Source: an uncultured Spartobacteria bacterium (GTDB taxonomy: Bacteria; Verrucomicrobiota; Verrucomicrobiia; Chthoniobacterales; JAATET01). From it: a DNA stretch of 64,000 nucleotides. The translations under genes and the position numbers were made by a program. Location: NCBI GenBank assembly GCA_938011325.1, contig CALLUD010000025.1, forward strand, positions 1-64,000, in the 5' to 3' direction. Below, in pieces: positions 33,253-41,375 of the stretch. Under the pieces are notes generated by a model, which worked only from the letters and a program-made list of their open reading frames with translations, ran no database searches and was not told where the DNA came from. Within the stretch, counting starts at the first letter, position 1. The number at the start of each line of letters is the position of its first letter.

Positions 33253-34145
33253 CCACCCACGAGCCCCCCACCGTTCGAAAAGCGCGCCCCGGGGAGGAGC
33301 TTCGCGCACGATCCCTCTTCGCCTCCGAAGATACCAAGCCGCCGGCGGATGCGGAATTCCTGCTGGCGCTCCGACAACATCCCGTCGAGCGAATCGTCGC
33401 GACGCTCGCCATGTGGAAGCGCGAAGACGATCTGGAGTTTCTCCTCGCACGTCTGCCGGGAGTGGCCGCCGTGGAGGTGGCCCCCATATTGATTTCCGAG
33501 TTGGACAGGATCGTTCCCGATTTCCGCGAGGTAGCCTGCGGCCGGCTTCTCTCACCCGAAGACGAATGGGCGCCCTTCCTCGAAGCTGCGGGCTACGCGA
33601 GGACGAGGAAGGAACGGGTATTCGAGGCGGACGCCGACATCGCGCGAGAGCATCTCAATCGGTTCTATCAGCGACATGCGAAATCCTTTCCTCAATCGTG
33701 GCGCATCGAACCGATCTCACGACACAAACCGGAGACGGTATGGCCGCTCATTGCGGCGTATCGACTGATCACTCCCGAGGATCTGCAACTGCTATGGAAT
33801 CTCCCGCCTCCGCGGGGTTACCATCGTGACTGGTCGCCAATCCTGTTCGACGGCGACGAGCCGATCGGCACCATTCTTGTCCGCTCGAACGGCAGATGCA
33901 TCGCGATCGACATCCGCGTCGTAAAGCCGATTCCCGCGAAATCCCGGGCCCTCGCCAACATCGCCCTCCTGGGATTCATCCTTGATCAAACCGCGCCGAA
34001 TTCCCCACGCGTCGTCGCATTTCGAGGCGACGAGTCCGCTCACCGCGAGACAGCAAACCTCGCATTTCGCCTCGGAGGACACGAGGTTCTCCAACGCTAC
34101 AGATACGCGAAAGTGGGGAGCGACACCACTGGACCGGTTGTTTAA
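33249..34145 (+). CDS. Tandem GNAT-like protein
   Basis: A 298-residue protein that overlaps the GH92 stop by four bases (ATGA). Two halves each resemble a GNAT fold. The first ends with EWAPFLEAAGYARTRKERVF, a typical closing strand of an acetyltransferase. The second contains GDEPIGTILVRSNGRCIAID and ends NLAFRLGGHEVLQRYRYAK, again a GNAT-like closure. Clear acetyl-CoA signature loops (Q/RxxGxG/A) are not obvious, so activity is uncertain. Coupling to GH92 suggests a role in the glycan pathway. The fold call is inference from pattern. Confidence 0.55.
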   Translation: MTTHEPPTVRKARPGEELRARSLFASEDTKPPADAEFLLALRQHPVERIVATLAMWKREDDLEFLLARLPGVAAVEVAPILISELDRIVPDFREVACGRLLSPEDEWAPFLEAAGYARTRKERVFEADADIAREHLNRFYQRHAKSFPQSWRIEPISRHKPETVWPLIAAYRLITPEDLQLLWNLPPPRGYHRDWSPILFDGDEPIGTILVRSNGRCIAIDIRVVKPIPAKSRALANIALLGFILDQTAPNSPRVVAFRGDESAHRETANLAFRLGGHEVLQRYRYAKVGSDTTGPVV

Positions 34146-34247
34146 CAACCCTTCGAAGACGTCATAACATCTTCCTGACCAGCTGCGGTTTCACAAAATA
34201 GACCCCAACCCCGAACGGCTTATTCTTTTCGAAGAAAGATCCCCCAT

Positions 34248-34889
34248 ATGAAACCCTCCTCGATTCTCAAATCCTCTCTCGCTGTGTCCGCTGCGGCAAT
34301 GACCGCAAACTCCGCAAAGGCAGAAGTCATCTACTCAGGGCCGGTTGATCTCTTCGCCTTGGACAACACCCCCGTCAGCTTCGACCTCGATTTCGACGGG
34401 GAAAATGATTTCGACTTTTTCTTTGGAAACAACAACAGTGAAAAGCCGTCCATCCGCACTGTAAATTTTAGCAACAACGGCCCCGGGCAAAATCTCGTTT
34501 TCGCGAAGGACGACTTGGAAGGCCTTCCGGTGCTTCAAGTTGGCGCCGTAATCGGAGAAAACGGGCCGGAGAACTTCTATCGGGAAACCTGGTTCTACAA
34601 AGCGTGGGAAACCAGTGAGGGGGTCGTGGGTGACTGGTATAATGCGGACGGTGAAACGGTCACCGGCTACGTCGGCCTCGCGATTCCCCGTGAGGGCGGC
34701 GACTACAACTACGGCTACGCACACTTTTCGGTGAACGTCCAAGGCAAGTTTATGGAACTCCACGACTTCGCCTACGAAACGGAGTTGAACACACCCATCA
34801 CGGTCGTTCCCGAGCCAGCGACGGTCCTTCTCCTCTTGGGCGCCACAGGCCTCCTCGCGGCGAGAACGAGGCGGTCACGTCAAGCCTAA
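34248..34889 (+). CDS. PEP-CTERM sorted secreted protein
   Basis: A 213-residue exported protein with signal peptide (MKPSSILKSSLAVSAAAMTA, cleavage near NSAKAE). The acidic mature part has repeated Asp/Asn/Gly/Phe patterns (SFDLDFDGENDFDFFFGN) and a beta-rich middle. The C terminus is a textbook PEP-CTERM tail: VPEPATVLLLLGATGLLAA, then ARTRRSRQA, recognised by exosortase for sorting through or attachment to the cell envelope. No exosortase gene is in the window. A GAAAGATCC site precedes the ATG. The mature part has no recognised family, which is normal for these proteins. It stands as a single gene with 102 bp upstream. Confidence 0.9.
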   Translation: MKPSSILKSSLAVSAAAMTANSAKAEVIYSGPVDLFALDNTPVSFDLDFDGENDFDFFFGNNNSEKPSIRTVNFSNNGPGQNLVFAKDDLEGLPVLQVGAVIGENGPENFYRETWFYKAWETSEGVVGDWYNADGETVTGYVGLAIPREGGDYNYGYAHFSVNVQGKFMELHDFAYETELNTPITVVPEPATVLLLLGATGLLAARTRRSRQA

Positions 34890-34901
34890 GGGCATCGGCA
34901 G

Positions 34902-36686
34902 GTGTCCGGTCGGTTTTTACTGGTCGGCTGGGAGGATGGAGATCAGGGGATTCTCCATCCTCTCGTCGACCAGGACCTTCCGGTCTTGGGGCAACTCATC
35001 GAAACGGCGGCCAGCGGCCCCCTTTCATCCCCTCGTCCGGCAGTCGGAGCGGCGCAGTGGGTATCACTCGCAACCGGCAAGCGTGCATGGCAGCACGGCG
35101 TTTGCGTGCCTTTAAAGGCCGGCTATTCCGGTCCTGAACCTGTCGATCGATCCACATGCCGTGCGACGCCGGTTTGGGAAATTCTCGACCGGCATGGACT
35201 CTCCACCATCGTCGCCGGCTGGCCTGCAACGCATGGCAGCCGCAACCAGCACGGCGTCACCATTTCCGATCGCTTCCACGTTCCGACGGCTCCGCCAGGA
35301 CAACCGTGGCCTCCCGCCCCCGTCGGCACGTATGGCCCGGACACCTTCGCGGAAGCGCTGGATCCGCTTCGCGTTCATCCCGAGGAAATCGGAACCGACA
35401 TGCTGTCGGAGTTCGTGCCGGACTGGCGGGACATCGACCAGACGCGCGACACACGACTCGCGCGACTTCGCATTCTTCTCGCAGCGGACTTTTCCTATCA
35501 CGCCGCCGTCACAGCCATGATGTCCGAACTCGACTGGAGTCTCACGGCCGTGCGCTATCGTGCGATCGGGGAAATGTGGCGGCTGTTCGGGCGGGATTAT
35601 TGCACTCAATCCGGGCCGTTCCAGCGAGTGATTCCGACCATGTATCGGATACTGGACCAAATGCTGAAAACGCTGATGTCCCTCGCCGGTCCGGGCACCG
35701 AAGTGATGCTTGTCACGCCCAATGGCATCGACATCCGCGCACGCGATGCCGAGTCCTTCAAATCACCGCCGGGAATCTTCGCGATCGCCGGTCGGGATGT
35801 GCGGGCCGATGAACTCGTCCACGGTGCCAGCGCCTTGGATATCACGCCGACCATCCTTCACCGCTTTGGCCTTCCCGTGGGGAACGACATGGAAGGTCGC
35901 GTGCTTGAGGAATGTTTCGCGTCAAAACAGGAGCCCGCCTCCTGCGAATCCTGGGATTCCAATTCTCCAGCCCCGCCGGAGGACTCCGCCGGCCGCGACT
36001 ATGAATGGAACCGCGCGCGGTCGTGTCTCGACGGAAACCGCCCCGACCTTGCCCGGCCGATTCTCGAGAAGCTCTTTCGCGAGTTCCCTGAGCACCTTCC
36101 CTTCGCCGAAACCCTATTCAAAACGCAGCTTGCGCTTGGACTTCTCGACGACGCGCGATCCACACTCACCGTCCTTCAGGAATTGTTGGGCACAAATCCG
36201 GCCGCTCAAATCGCGACGGCGGAGCTGGCGGTCGCCGCGGGCGATACCGCGACCGCACGCGAGACCCTGGCCACCCTGCTTGCGACCACGCGACTGCCCC
36301 TTGGAATTTCCAGGCGTGCGGGCCTGCTGCTCTTCGCGCTTCGCGACTGGCCTGCGCTTGCCAGTCTCGCAAAAACCCTCATCGAGCACGACGATCGCGA
36401 CGAGCTTGCGTGGCTGGGCTATGCCGAGGCGTCCCTGCGACTCGGAGATGCAAAGACGGCCTGCGCCGCGGCTCAACAAGCCATCCGCCTGAAATTCTTC
36501 CTCCCCGAGGCGCACCTGACCCTGTCCCGCGCGCTTGCAAAGGACGGCATGCCCGTCGCCGCCATCCAGGCCGCGGAGCGCCTCCTCGAGATCCATCCCG
36601 GGAATCGCGCGGCCGCAGCCTATCTGCGACGACTTCGCCGCACCGTCGCCTCTCCCGCACCGGAGGCTCGCGACGCTGCGGTCTGA
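34902..36686 (+). CDS. Degenerate type I phosphodiesterase-like domain with TPR tail
   Basis: A 594-residue protein starting at GTG 34902, 12 bp after the PEP-CTERM gene. The front (about 1-340) resembles type I phosphodiesterase/nucleotide pyrophosphatase family members: LLVGWEDGDQGIL, LATGKRAWQHGVCVPLKAG, SALDITPTILHRFGLPVGNDMEGR. The usual metal-binding SDHG near the C-terminal end of the fold is replaced by TPNGIDI and the first metal aspartate is followed by irregular residues, so catalysis may be lost. The rest (about 370-580) is a series of tetratricopeptide-like helical pairs (FPEHLPFAETLFKTQLALGL, AWLGYAEASLRLGDAKTACA). No signal peptide is visible. Role unknown; protein interaction is likely. 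Confidence 0.72.
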   Translation: MSGRFLLVGWEDGDQGILHPLVDQDLPVLGQLIETAASGPLSSPRPAVGAAQWVSLATGKRAWQHGVCVPLKAGYSGPEPVDRSTCRATPVWEILDRHGLSTIVAGWPATHGSRNQHGVTISDRFHVPTAPPGQPWPPAPVGTYGPDTFAEALDPLRVHPEEIGTDMLSEFVPDWRDIDQTRDTRLARLRILLAADFSYHAAVTAMMSELDWSLTAVRYRAIGEMWRLFGRDYCTQSGPFQRVIPTMYRILDQMLKTLMSLAGPGTEVMLVTPNGIDIRARDAESFKSPPGIFAIAGRDVRADELVHGASALDITPTILHRFGLPVGNDMEGRVLEECFASKQEPASCESWDSNSPAPPEDSAGRDYEWNRARSCLDGNRPDLARPILEKLFREFPEHLPFAETLFKTQLALGLLDDARSTLTVLQELLGTNPAAQIATAELAVAAGDTATARETLATLLATTRLPLGISRRAGLLLFALRDWPALASLAKTLIEHDDRDELAWLGYAEASLRLGDAKTACAAAQQAIRLKFFLPEAHLTLSRALAKDGMPVAAIQAAERLLEIHPGNRAAAAYLRRLRRTVASPAPEARDAAV

Positions 36687-36692
36687 TCGTCG

Positions 36693-39653
36693 TTACGGCG
36701 TCTCCCGCTCCAGCGTGACGGAGCGAAGGTTCATCACGAAGCGGTGCTTCTTGGAAACGGCTTTCACCGTGAGCGGGTAGGTGCCCGGCTCCCGAACGGT
36801 GAACGTTCCGATCTTCGTGGAAACGAAGTCTTCCCAGCGCTCCGTCGCGGGAACGACTGCTTCCAGTCGCTGATCCCCCAGCGTGACCTCATACGTGCTG
36901 CCGGCGTCGGAGGCTGGAATCGCGGACTCCACCGTCACTGAATACGTTCCGGGCTTGTCGATCTTCATCTTCCAGGTCACCGAGTCGCGGGCATCCTCCC
37001 AGCTTCCGATGCTCGGAGGATCCTGAGTGTCGACTCCCGCGCTGAAACCCTCGATATCGGCATCCGCAGCCATCGCCCGCAGCACGCCATCCTTCTCGAC
37101 AACGAGATTCCGCACGGGTTGCGAAGGATCGTAGGTATCGCGCAGGCTGCGCACCGCGAGCTTCTCGCGAAACTCCGCTTCGGAAATCGGCTCCGCCGGC
37201 GTGACCTCGATCGTGACCGGAACTCCCGGCCGCAGGTCGACAAAGTTGTCCGAATACTTCGCGTCCACGCCTGTGACGTCGAGCCACACCCACAGCGCAG
37301 GGCGCTTGGCCTCGAGCGTGACGGCAAACACACCATCGCCCGTCGGGTTGATTGTCGTCTGAATCTCCGGATCGGGCAGTGTGAGATTCTTCGGCTTGTC
37401 GAAAAGAACCACGTTCCGCGAAACCGTCTCGCCATTCTCCGACGCGGACAGCCAGAGCAGCACGTTGTCCTTCCCTGCCTTGTCGATGGCGTCGCCGAGT
37501 TTCAGTTTGGCGACCTTTGCGCTCGCGGTGCCGGCCGGCACAGCAACTTTTCCGGCGCCCGATTCCAGCTTCTTCCCCGACAGGTCGGTCAGCAGCCACT
37601 CGAAATCCACCTCGCGCTCGCCATCGACATCGCTGGCAATGAAGACATCCACGCCGCCGTCCTTTCCGGGCACGCCGGAAATCCGGATGGGCGAATAGGC
37701 GTGCCGGATCCGATACATCAGCGCCTTCCAGCGGCCGAAGTAATCGACCATCGACCATGTCGGGCCGGGCCAGGTGTCATTGAACTGCCACACGAGACTT
37801 CCCGTCGAGTTCGGCCAGTCGCGGCGCCAGTGATCGATTCCCTTGGTGATTCCAAATGCCTGCGTGACCTGGCTCAGCCACATCGTGGATTCGAAATCCT
37901 TCGGTGCACGGAAATACCGCTCGATCATTCCGGCGATCTTCGCGTTCCCCTGATCGCCCGCCTTCTGGTGCGCCATCATCACCGGCGTCTCAAGCGATTC
38001 GCGGTCGGCCTCCGTCGTGAAACTGTCGACCGTGCGCGGATGCGGGAACGACTGGAAGCCGTATTCCGTGAGCATTCCGTGCAGCTCCTCATACGCTTCG
38101 AACGGCTGATTCCCGTGCCACACGCCCCAGAAGTGATCGTCTCCCGCCTCAGGACTTCCCGGCGTGTAAACCGCCTGCGGCGCGAGCTGGCGCAATGTGC
38201 CGCCGATCAGATCCGCAAAGAAACGGTCGTAGTCCGCATAGCTCATCTTGCCGACCTCGCCGCGATCCGCGGTGAAATAGTGCAGCCGCACCTCGTTGTT
38301 TCCGCACCACACCGCGATCGACGGGTGATGCCGCAGGCGCTCGATGTTGTCCTCGAGTTCCGCCTTCACGTTCGCGCAGAACGCGGGATCCCACGACGGA
38401 TACGCCGCGCACGCGAACTTGAAATCCATCCACACGAGGATTCCCAGCTCGTCGCAGATGTCGAACAGCTCGTCCTCCTCGTAATAACCGCCGCCCCAGA
38501 ACCGCATCATGTTCATGTTCGCGGCAACCGCGTCCTCCATGTATCGGCGAAGCTTTTCCGGGGTGATGCGCGACGTGAACGTGTCCGGGGGAATCCAGTT
38601 CGCGCCCTTCGCGAAGAACGGCCGTCCGTTGATCGAGAGACCGAGCGGACGGTCGTCCGTCTTTGCCAGCCAGCCGATCTCCCGCAGGCCGATGCGCTTT
38701 TTCGTCTGATCAATCACCGCGCCGCTGTCGTCCTTGATGACAACGCTCACGGTGTAGAGATGCTGGTCGCCCATTCCCGCCGGCCACCAGCGCTTCGGAT
38801 CCGGAATCGCGACCGTCGCACGGCCGACTCCATCCTTTTGCCGCAGCGGGACCGACGCCTTGCCGACCTCGCCCCCCTCGTCCGTCACCGTCGCCTCCGC
38901 TGTCAGCGGAATCGAACCATCGGTATCCACCGCGATATCGAGATCGAGATACGCCGTCTTCGGATCCGTGAGACTCTGCTGGATCAACACGCCGTCCAGT
39001 CGCGCGTGATCCCATGCGACCAGACTGATCGGACGCCAGATGCCGCACGTAAGCAGGTCCGGACCCCAGTCCCAGCCGAAGTCACAGGCTTCCTTGCGCA
39101 GGTTCGACGTCTTGTGCGCGCCAAGCCCCGGGAATGCCGGATCTTCGTAATTCGCCTCGATGAACTCCCGCGCCGGAGCAAACGAAATCTCGATCGAGTT
39201 CTTTCCCGGCTTCAGCAAATCGCGGACGTCAAATTCCCAGACGCGAAACATGTTGTCCGTTTTCGCGATCTCCGTGCCGTTCACCTTCACCGTCGCCAGC
39301 GTGTCGAGCCCTTCGCAGCGCAGCACGACGTTCTGCCGCTCGAGCAATTCCTTCGGCACATCGAATTCCCGCGAGTAAACCCACGTCGCCTTGCCAATCC
39401 ACTGGAGCTTCGACTCGTTGTCGCCGAAGAACGGATCAGGAATCTTCCCGGCGGCGAGAAGATCGGTATGGACGTTCCCCGGCACCAGCGCCGGAATCAC
39501 GTCCTCGGTTCCCTGCTGCCGAACCTCCCATTTTCCATCGAGAGACAATCGCGTCGGCTCCGCGGTGGCTGCGCGAAGCGATGCAATCGTAGCGAGACAA
39601 ATAGTCAGAAAAGCGCGCAGACCGCGCACGGTGGGTGCGGGGAGAGAAATCAT
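36693..39653 (-). CDS. Beta-mannosidase (GH2), exported
   Basis: A 986-residue GH2 enzyme from ATG 39653, with a signal peptide (LRAFLTICLATIASLRAATA). The jelly-roll domain (about 25-200) contains WIGKATWVYSREF and LRCEGLDTLATVKVNG and the FGWDWGPDL block typical of beta-mannosidases. The barrel contains GANWIPPDTF, MMRFWGGGYYEEDELFDICD, WCGNNEV with the acid/base glutamate (about 455) and LTEYGFQSFP with the nucleophile (about 550). The C-terminal part (after about 840) is an extra carbohydrate-binding-like beta domain (SIGSWEDARDSVTWKMKID). It removes beta-mannose, complementing GH92 and GH89 upstream. The start is the second in-frame ATG, four codons after the first. Confidence 0.93.
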   Translation of the reverse strand: MISLPAPTVRGLRAFLTICLATIASLRAATAEPTRLSLDGKWEVRQQGTEDVIPALVPGNVHTDLLAAGKIPDPFFGDNESKLQWIGKATWVYSREFDVPKELLERQNVVLRCEGLDTLATVKVNGTEIAKTDNMFRVWEFDVRDLLKPGKNSIEISFAPAREFIEANYEDPAFPGLGAHKTSNLRKEACDFGWDWGPDLLTCGIWRPISLVAWDHARLDGVLIQQSLTDPKTAYLDLDIAVDTDGSIPLTAEATVTDEGGEVGKASVPLRQKDGVGRATVAIPDPKRWWPAGMGDQHLYTVSVVIKDDSGAVIDQTKKRIGLREIGWLAKTDDRPLGLSINGRPFFAKGANWIPPDTFTSRITPEKLRRYMEDAVAANMNMMRFWGGGYYEEDELFDICDELGILVWMDFKFACAAYPSWDPAFCANVKAELEDNIERLRHHPSIAVWCGNNEVRLHYFTADRGEVGKMSYADYDRFFADLIGGTLRQLAPQAVYTPGSPEAGDDHFWGVWHGNQPFEAYEELHGMLTEYGFQSFPHPRTVDSFTTEADRESLETPVMMAHQKAGDQGNAKIAGMIERYFRAPKDFESTMWLSQVTQAFGITKGIDHWRRDWPNSTGSLVWQFNDTWPGPTWSMVDYFGRWKALMYRIRHAYSPIRISGVPGKDGGVDVFIASDVDGEREVDFEWLLTDLSGKKLESGAGKVAVPAGTASAKVAKLKLGDAIDKAGKDNVLLWLSASENGETVSRNVVLFDKPKNLTLPDPEIQTTINPTGDGVFAVTLEAKRPALWVWLDVTGVDAKYSDNFVDLRPGVPVTIEVTPAEPISEAEFREKLAVRSLRDTYDPSQPVRNLVVEKDGVLRAMAADADIEGFSAGVDTQDPPSIGSWEDARDSVTWKMKIDKPGTYSVTVESAIPASDAGSTYEVTLGDQRLEAVVPATERWEDFVSTKIGTFTVREPGTYPLTVKAVSKKHRFVMNLRSVTLERETP

Positions 39654-39979
39654 GTCATCACCCAAGCGTCTCCCCTTTTAACCTGTCAATTCCACCTGCA
39701 ACAACTGACATGAGCCGGATCACAGGTTGTAAACACACACAGAATACCTGGCTCCGCCCGCGCGACGGCCCCCTGTAGAAAACATCAAGGATCCGGACCA
39801 ATCTCGCCGCTTCCCCCACCGAAGGGCACGAATTAACCCGCAAGGTTGTCATAGCATCTAATCACCTCCTGTCTCCTCCGCGAGCTGCGAACGGTGCCCG
39901 GTTGCCGCCTCGACTTCCGCGAAGGATCGTGCGTAATTCAGCGCACCGCACCGAACGTGCGCGTTCGTAATTCCCTGCA
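39654..39979. other. Intergenic region between GH2 and MFS genes
   Basis: About 326 bp, divergent promoters expected. A weak 7-bp inverted repeat, AACCTGT (39680-39686) and ACAGGTT (39722-39728), could be an operator. No gene or RNA is recognised. Confidence 0.4.
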
Positions 39980-41338
39980 ATGCCCAGCGCCGCTCCTCGC
40001 GTCCCTCGAAATGTGTTGCAGGCGACACTCATCGCGGCACTCGGCGGATTGCTCTTCGGCCTCTCGATGTCCGTCATCGCAGGCGCGGAAGGCCCCATCC
40101 AGCGGCATTTCTCCCTGAGCGCTCTGAACCTCGGCCTCACCGTCGCCGCGGCGCTGCTGGGCACCATCCCTGGGTCGCTGTTCATCGAATGGCCCGCTGA
40201 CCGCCTCGGTCGCAAACCGACTCTCCTTCTGCTCGCAGTGGTCTTCCTCCTCGGCTCGCTCGGCGCGGCGCTCGCCTCCGACTGGCACACGCTGCTTGCG
40301 GCGCGCTTTCTCGTCGGCATGGCCGTTGGCGGGGCATCCGTCGTCGTGCCGATGTATATCGCCGAAATTTCGCCCGCGGAGCATCGCGGCCGGCTGGTCT
40401 CCTTCAACCAGCTTCACATCGTGCTCGGCATTTTTCTGGGTTTCGCCTCCGGCTGGTTGCTTGTGCACGTCTTTCCCGAGACGACGGCCTGGCGATGGAT
40501 GCTTGGCATTGTGGCGGTCCCCGCAGCGGTATTTCTCAGCCTCCTGTTCCGTCTTCCGGAAAGCCCGCGCTGGCTGGCAAGGCACGGTCGGCTCGACGCG
40601 GCAGCCGGAACGCTCGAGCGCCTCGGCATCGAAAATCCCCGGAGCGAAATCGACGACATCGGTCGCTCACCGTCGTCACCCGCAGAGCGGCTGTTCCAGC
40701 GCCGCTTTCTCCAGCCGATCCTGCTCGCCGTCACCCTCGCGTGTTTCAATCAACTCTCGGGCATCACCGCGCTGACCTACGCGCCGCGCATCTTCGGCAT
40801 GGCCGGCGCCGAGCGGCATTTCGCGCTCCTTCAAAGCGTCGCGCTGGGAGTTACGAACATCATCCTGACTCTCGTCGCGATGCGCCTCATTGATCGCGTC
40901 GGCCGGCGAAAGCTCGTCCTTTGGGGTTCCGTCGGCTACGTCGCAAGCCTCGCATTCGTCGCCGGCGCGCTCCACTGGCACGCCGCGACCGCCCACCCCG
41001 CCTCACCGGCGCTCGTTCTGCTCGGCCTCATCGCCTTCCAGGCCTCCCATGCACTGGGCCAGGGCGCCGTGCTCTGGGTGTTCATTTCCGAAATCTTTCC
41101 GAACGCCGTGCGCGCCAGGGGCCAGTCGCTCGCGACCGTGATTCATTGGACGCTCGCCGCCCTCGTCGGCTGGAGCTTCCCCGCGCTGGCGGAAGCGTGG
41201 GGCGGCGGCGTGTTCGTCCTCTTCGCGGCGATGATGGTCCTGCAATTCCTCTTTGCCTGGAAGATCATGCCCGAGACCCGGAACCGCACACTCGAGGAAA
41301 TCGAGAGTCACTGGGAGCCACCGGTCGCTCGCGACTAG
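39980..41338 (+). CDS. MFS sugar porter, second copy
   Basis: A 452-residue twelve-helix sugar porter. Family signatures are GLLFGLSMSVIAGAEG in helix 1, ADRLGRKPTLLL, MYIAEISPAEHRGRLVSF, PESPRWLARHG, NQLSGITALTYAPRIFGM, DRVGRRKLVLWGS, GQGAVLWVFISEIFPNAVRA and PETRNRTLEEIESHW. It closely resembles the porter at 22922-24271, so the two are paralogues flanking the glycan region. It is divergent from the GH2 gene. Proton-coupled sugar uptake is inferred from the family; the sugar is unknown. Confidence 0.92.
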   Translation: MPSAAPRVPRNVLQATLIAALGGLLFGLSMSVIAGAEGPIQRHFSLSALNLGLTVAAALLGTIPGSLFIEWPADRLGRKPTLLLLAVVFLLGSLGAALASDWHTLLAARFLVGMAVGGASVVVPMYIAEISPAEHRGRLVSFNQLHIVLGIFLGFASGWLLVHVFPETTAWRWMLGIVAVPAAVFLSLLFRLPESPRWLARHGRLDAAAGTLERLGIENPRSEIDDIGRSPSSPAERLFQRRFLQPILLAVTLACFNQLSGITALTYAPRIFGMAGAERHFALLQSVALGVTNIILTLVAMRLIDRVGRRKLVLWGSVGYVASLAFVAGALHWHAATAHPASPALVLLGLIAFQASHALGQGAVLWVFISEIFPNAVRARGQSLATVIHWTLAALVGWSFPALAEAWGGGVFVLFAAMMVLQFLFAWKIMPETRNRTLEEIESHWEPPVARD

Positions 41339-41375
41339 TCGCGCGAGTCCGCATGAGCCGTCGGGCTGGACGGAA

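Noticed and set aside
30961..33555. Minus-strand open frame of over 850 codons
   Set aside because: Antisense to the GH92 gene, which has clear family motifs.
37119..39713. Plus-strand open frame of over 850 codons
   Set aside because: Antisense to the GH2 gene with intact catalytic motifs.
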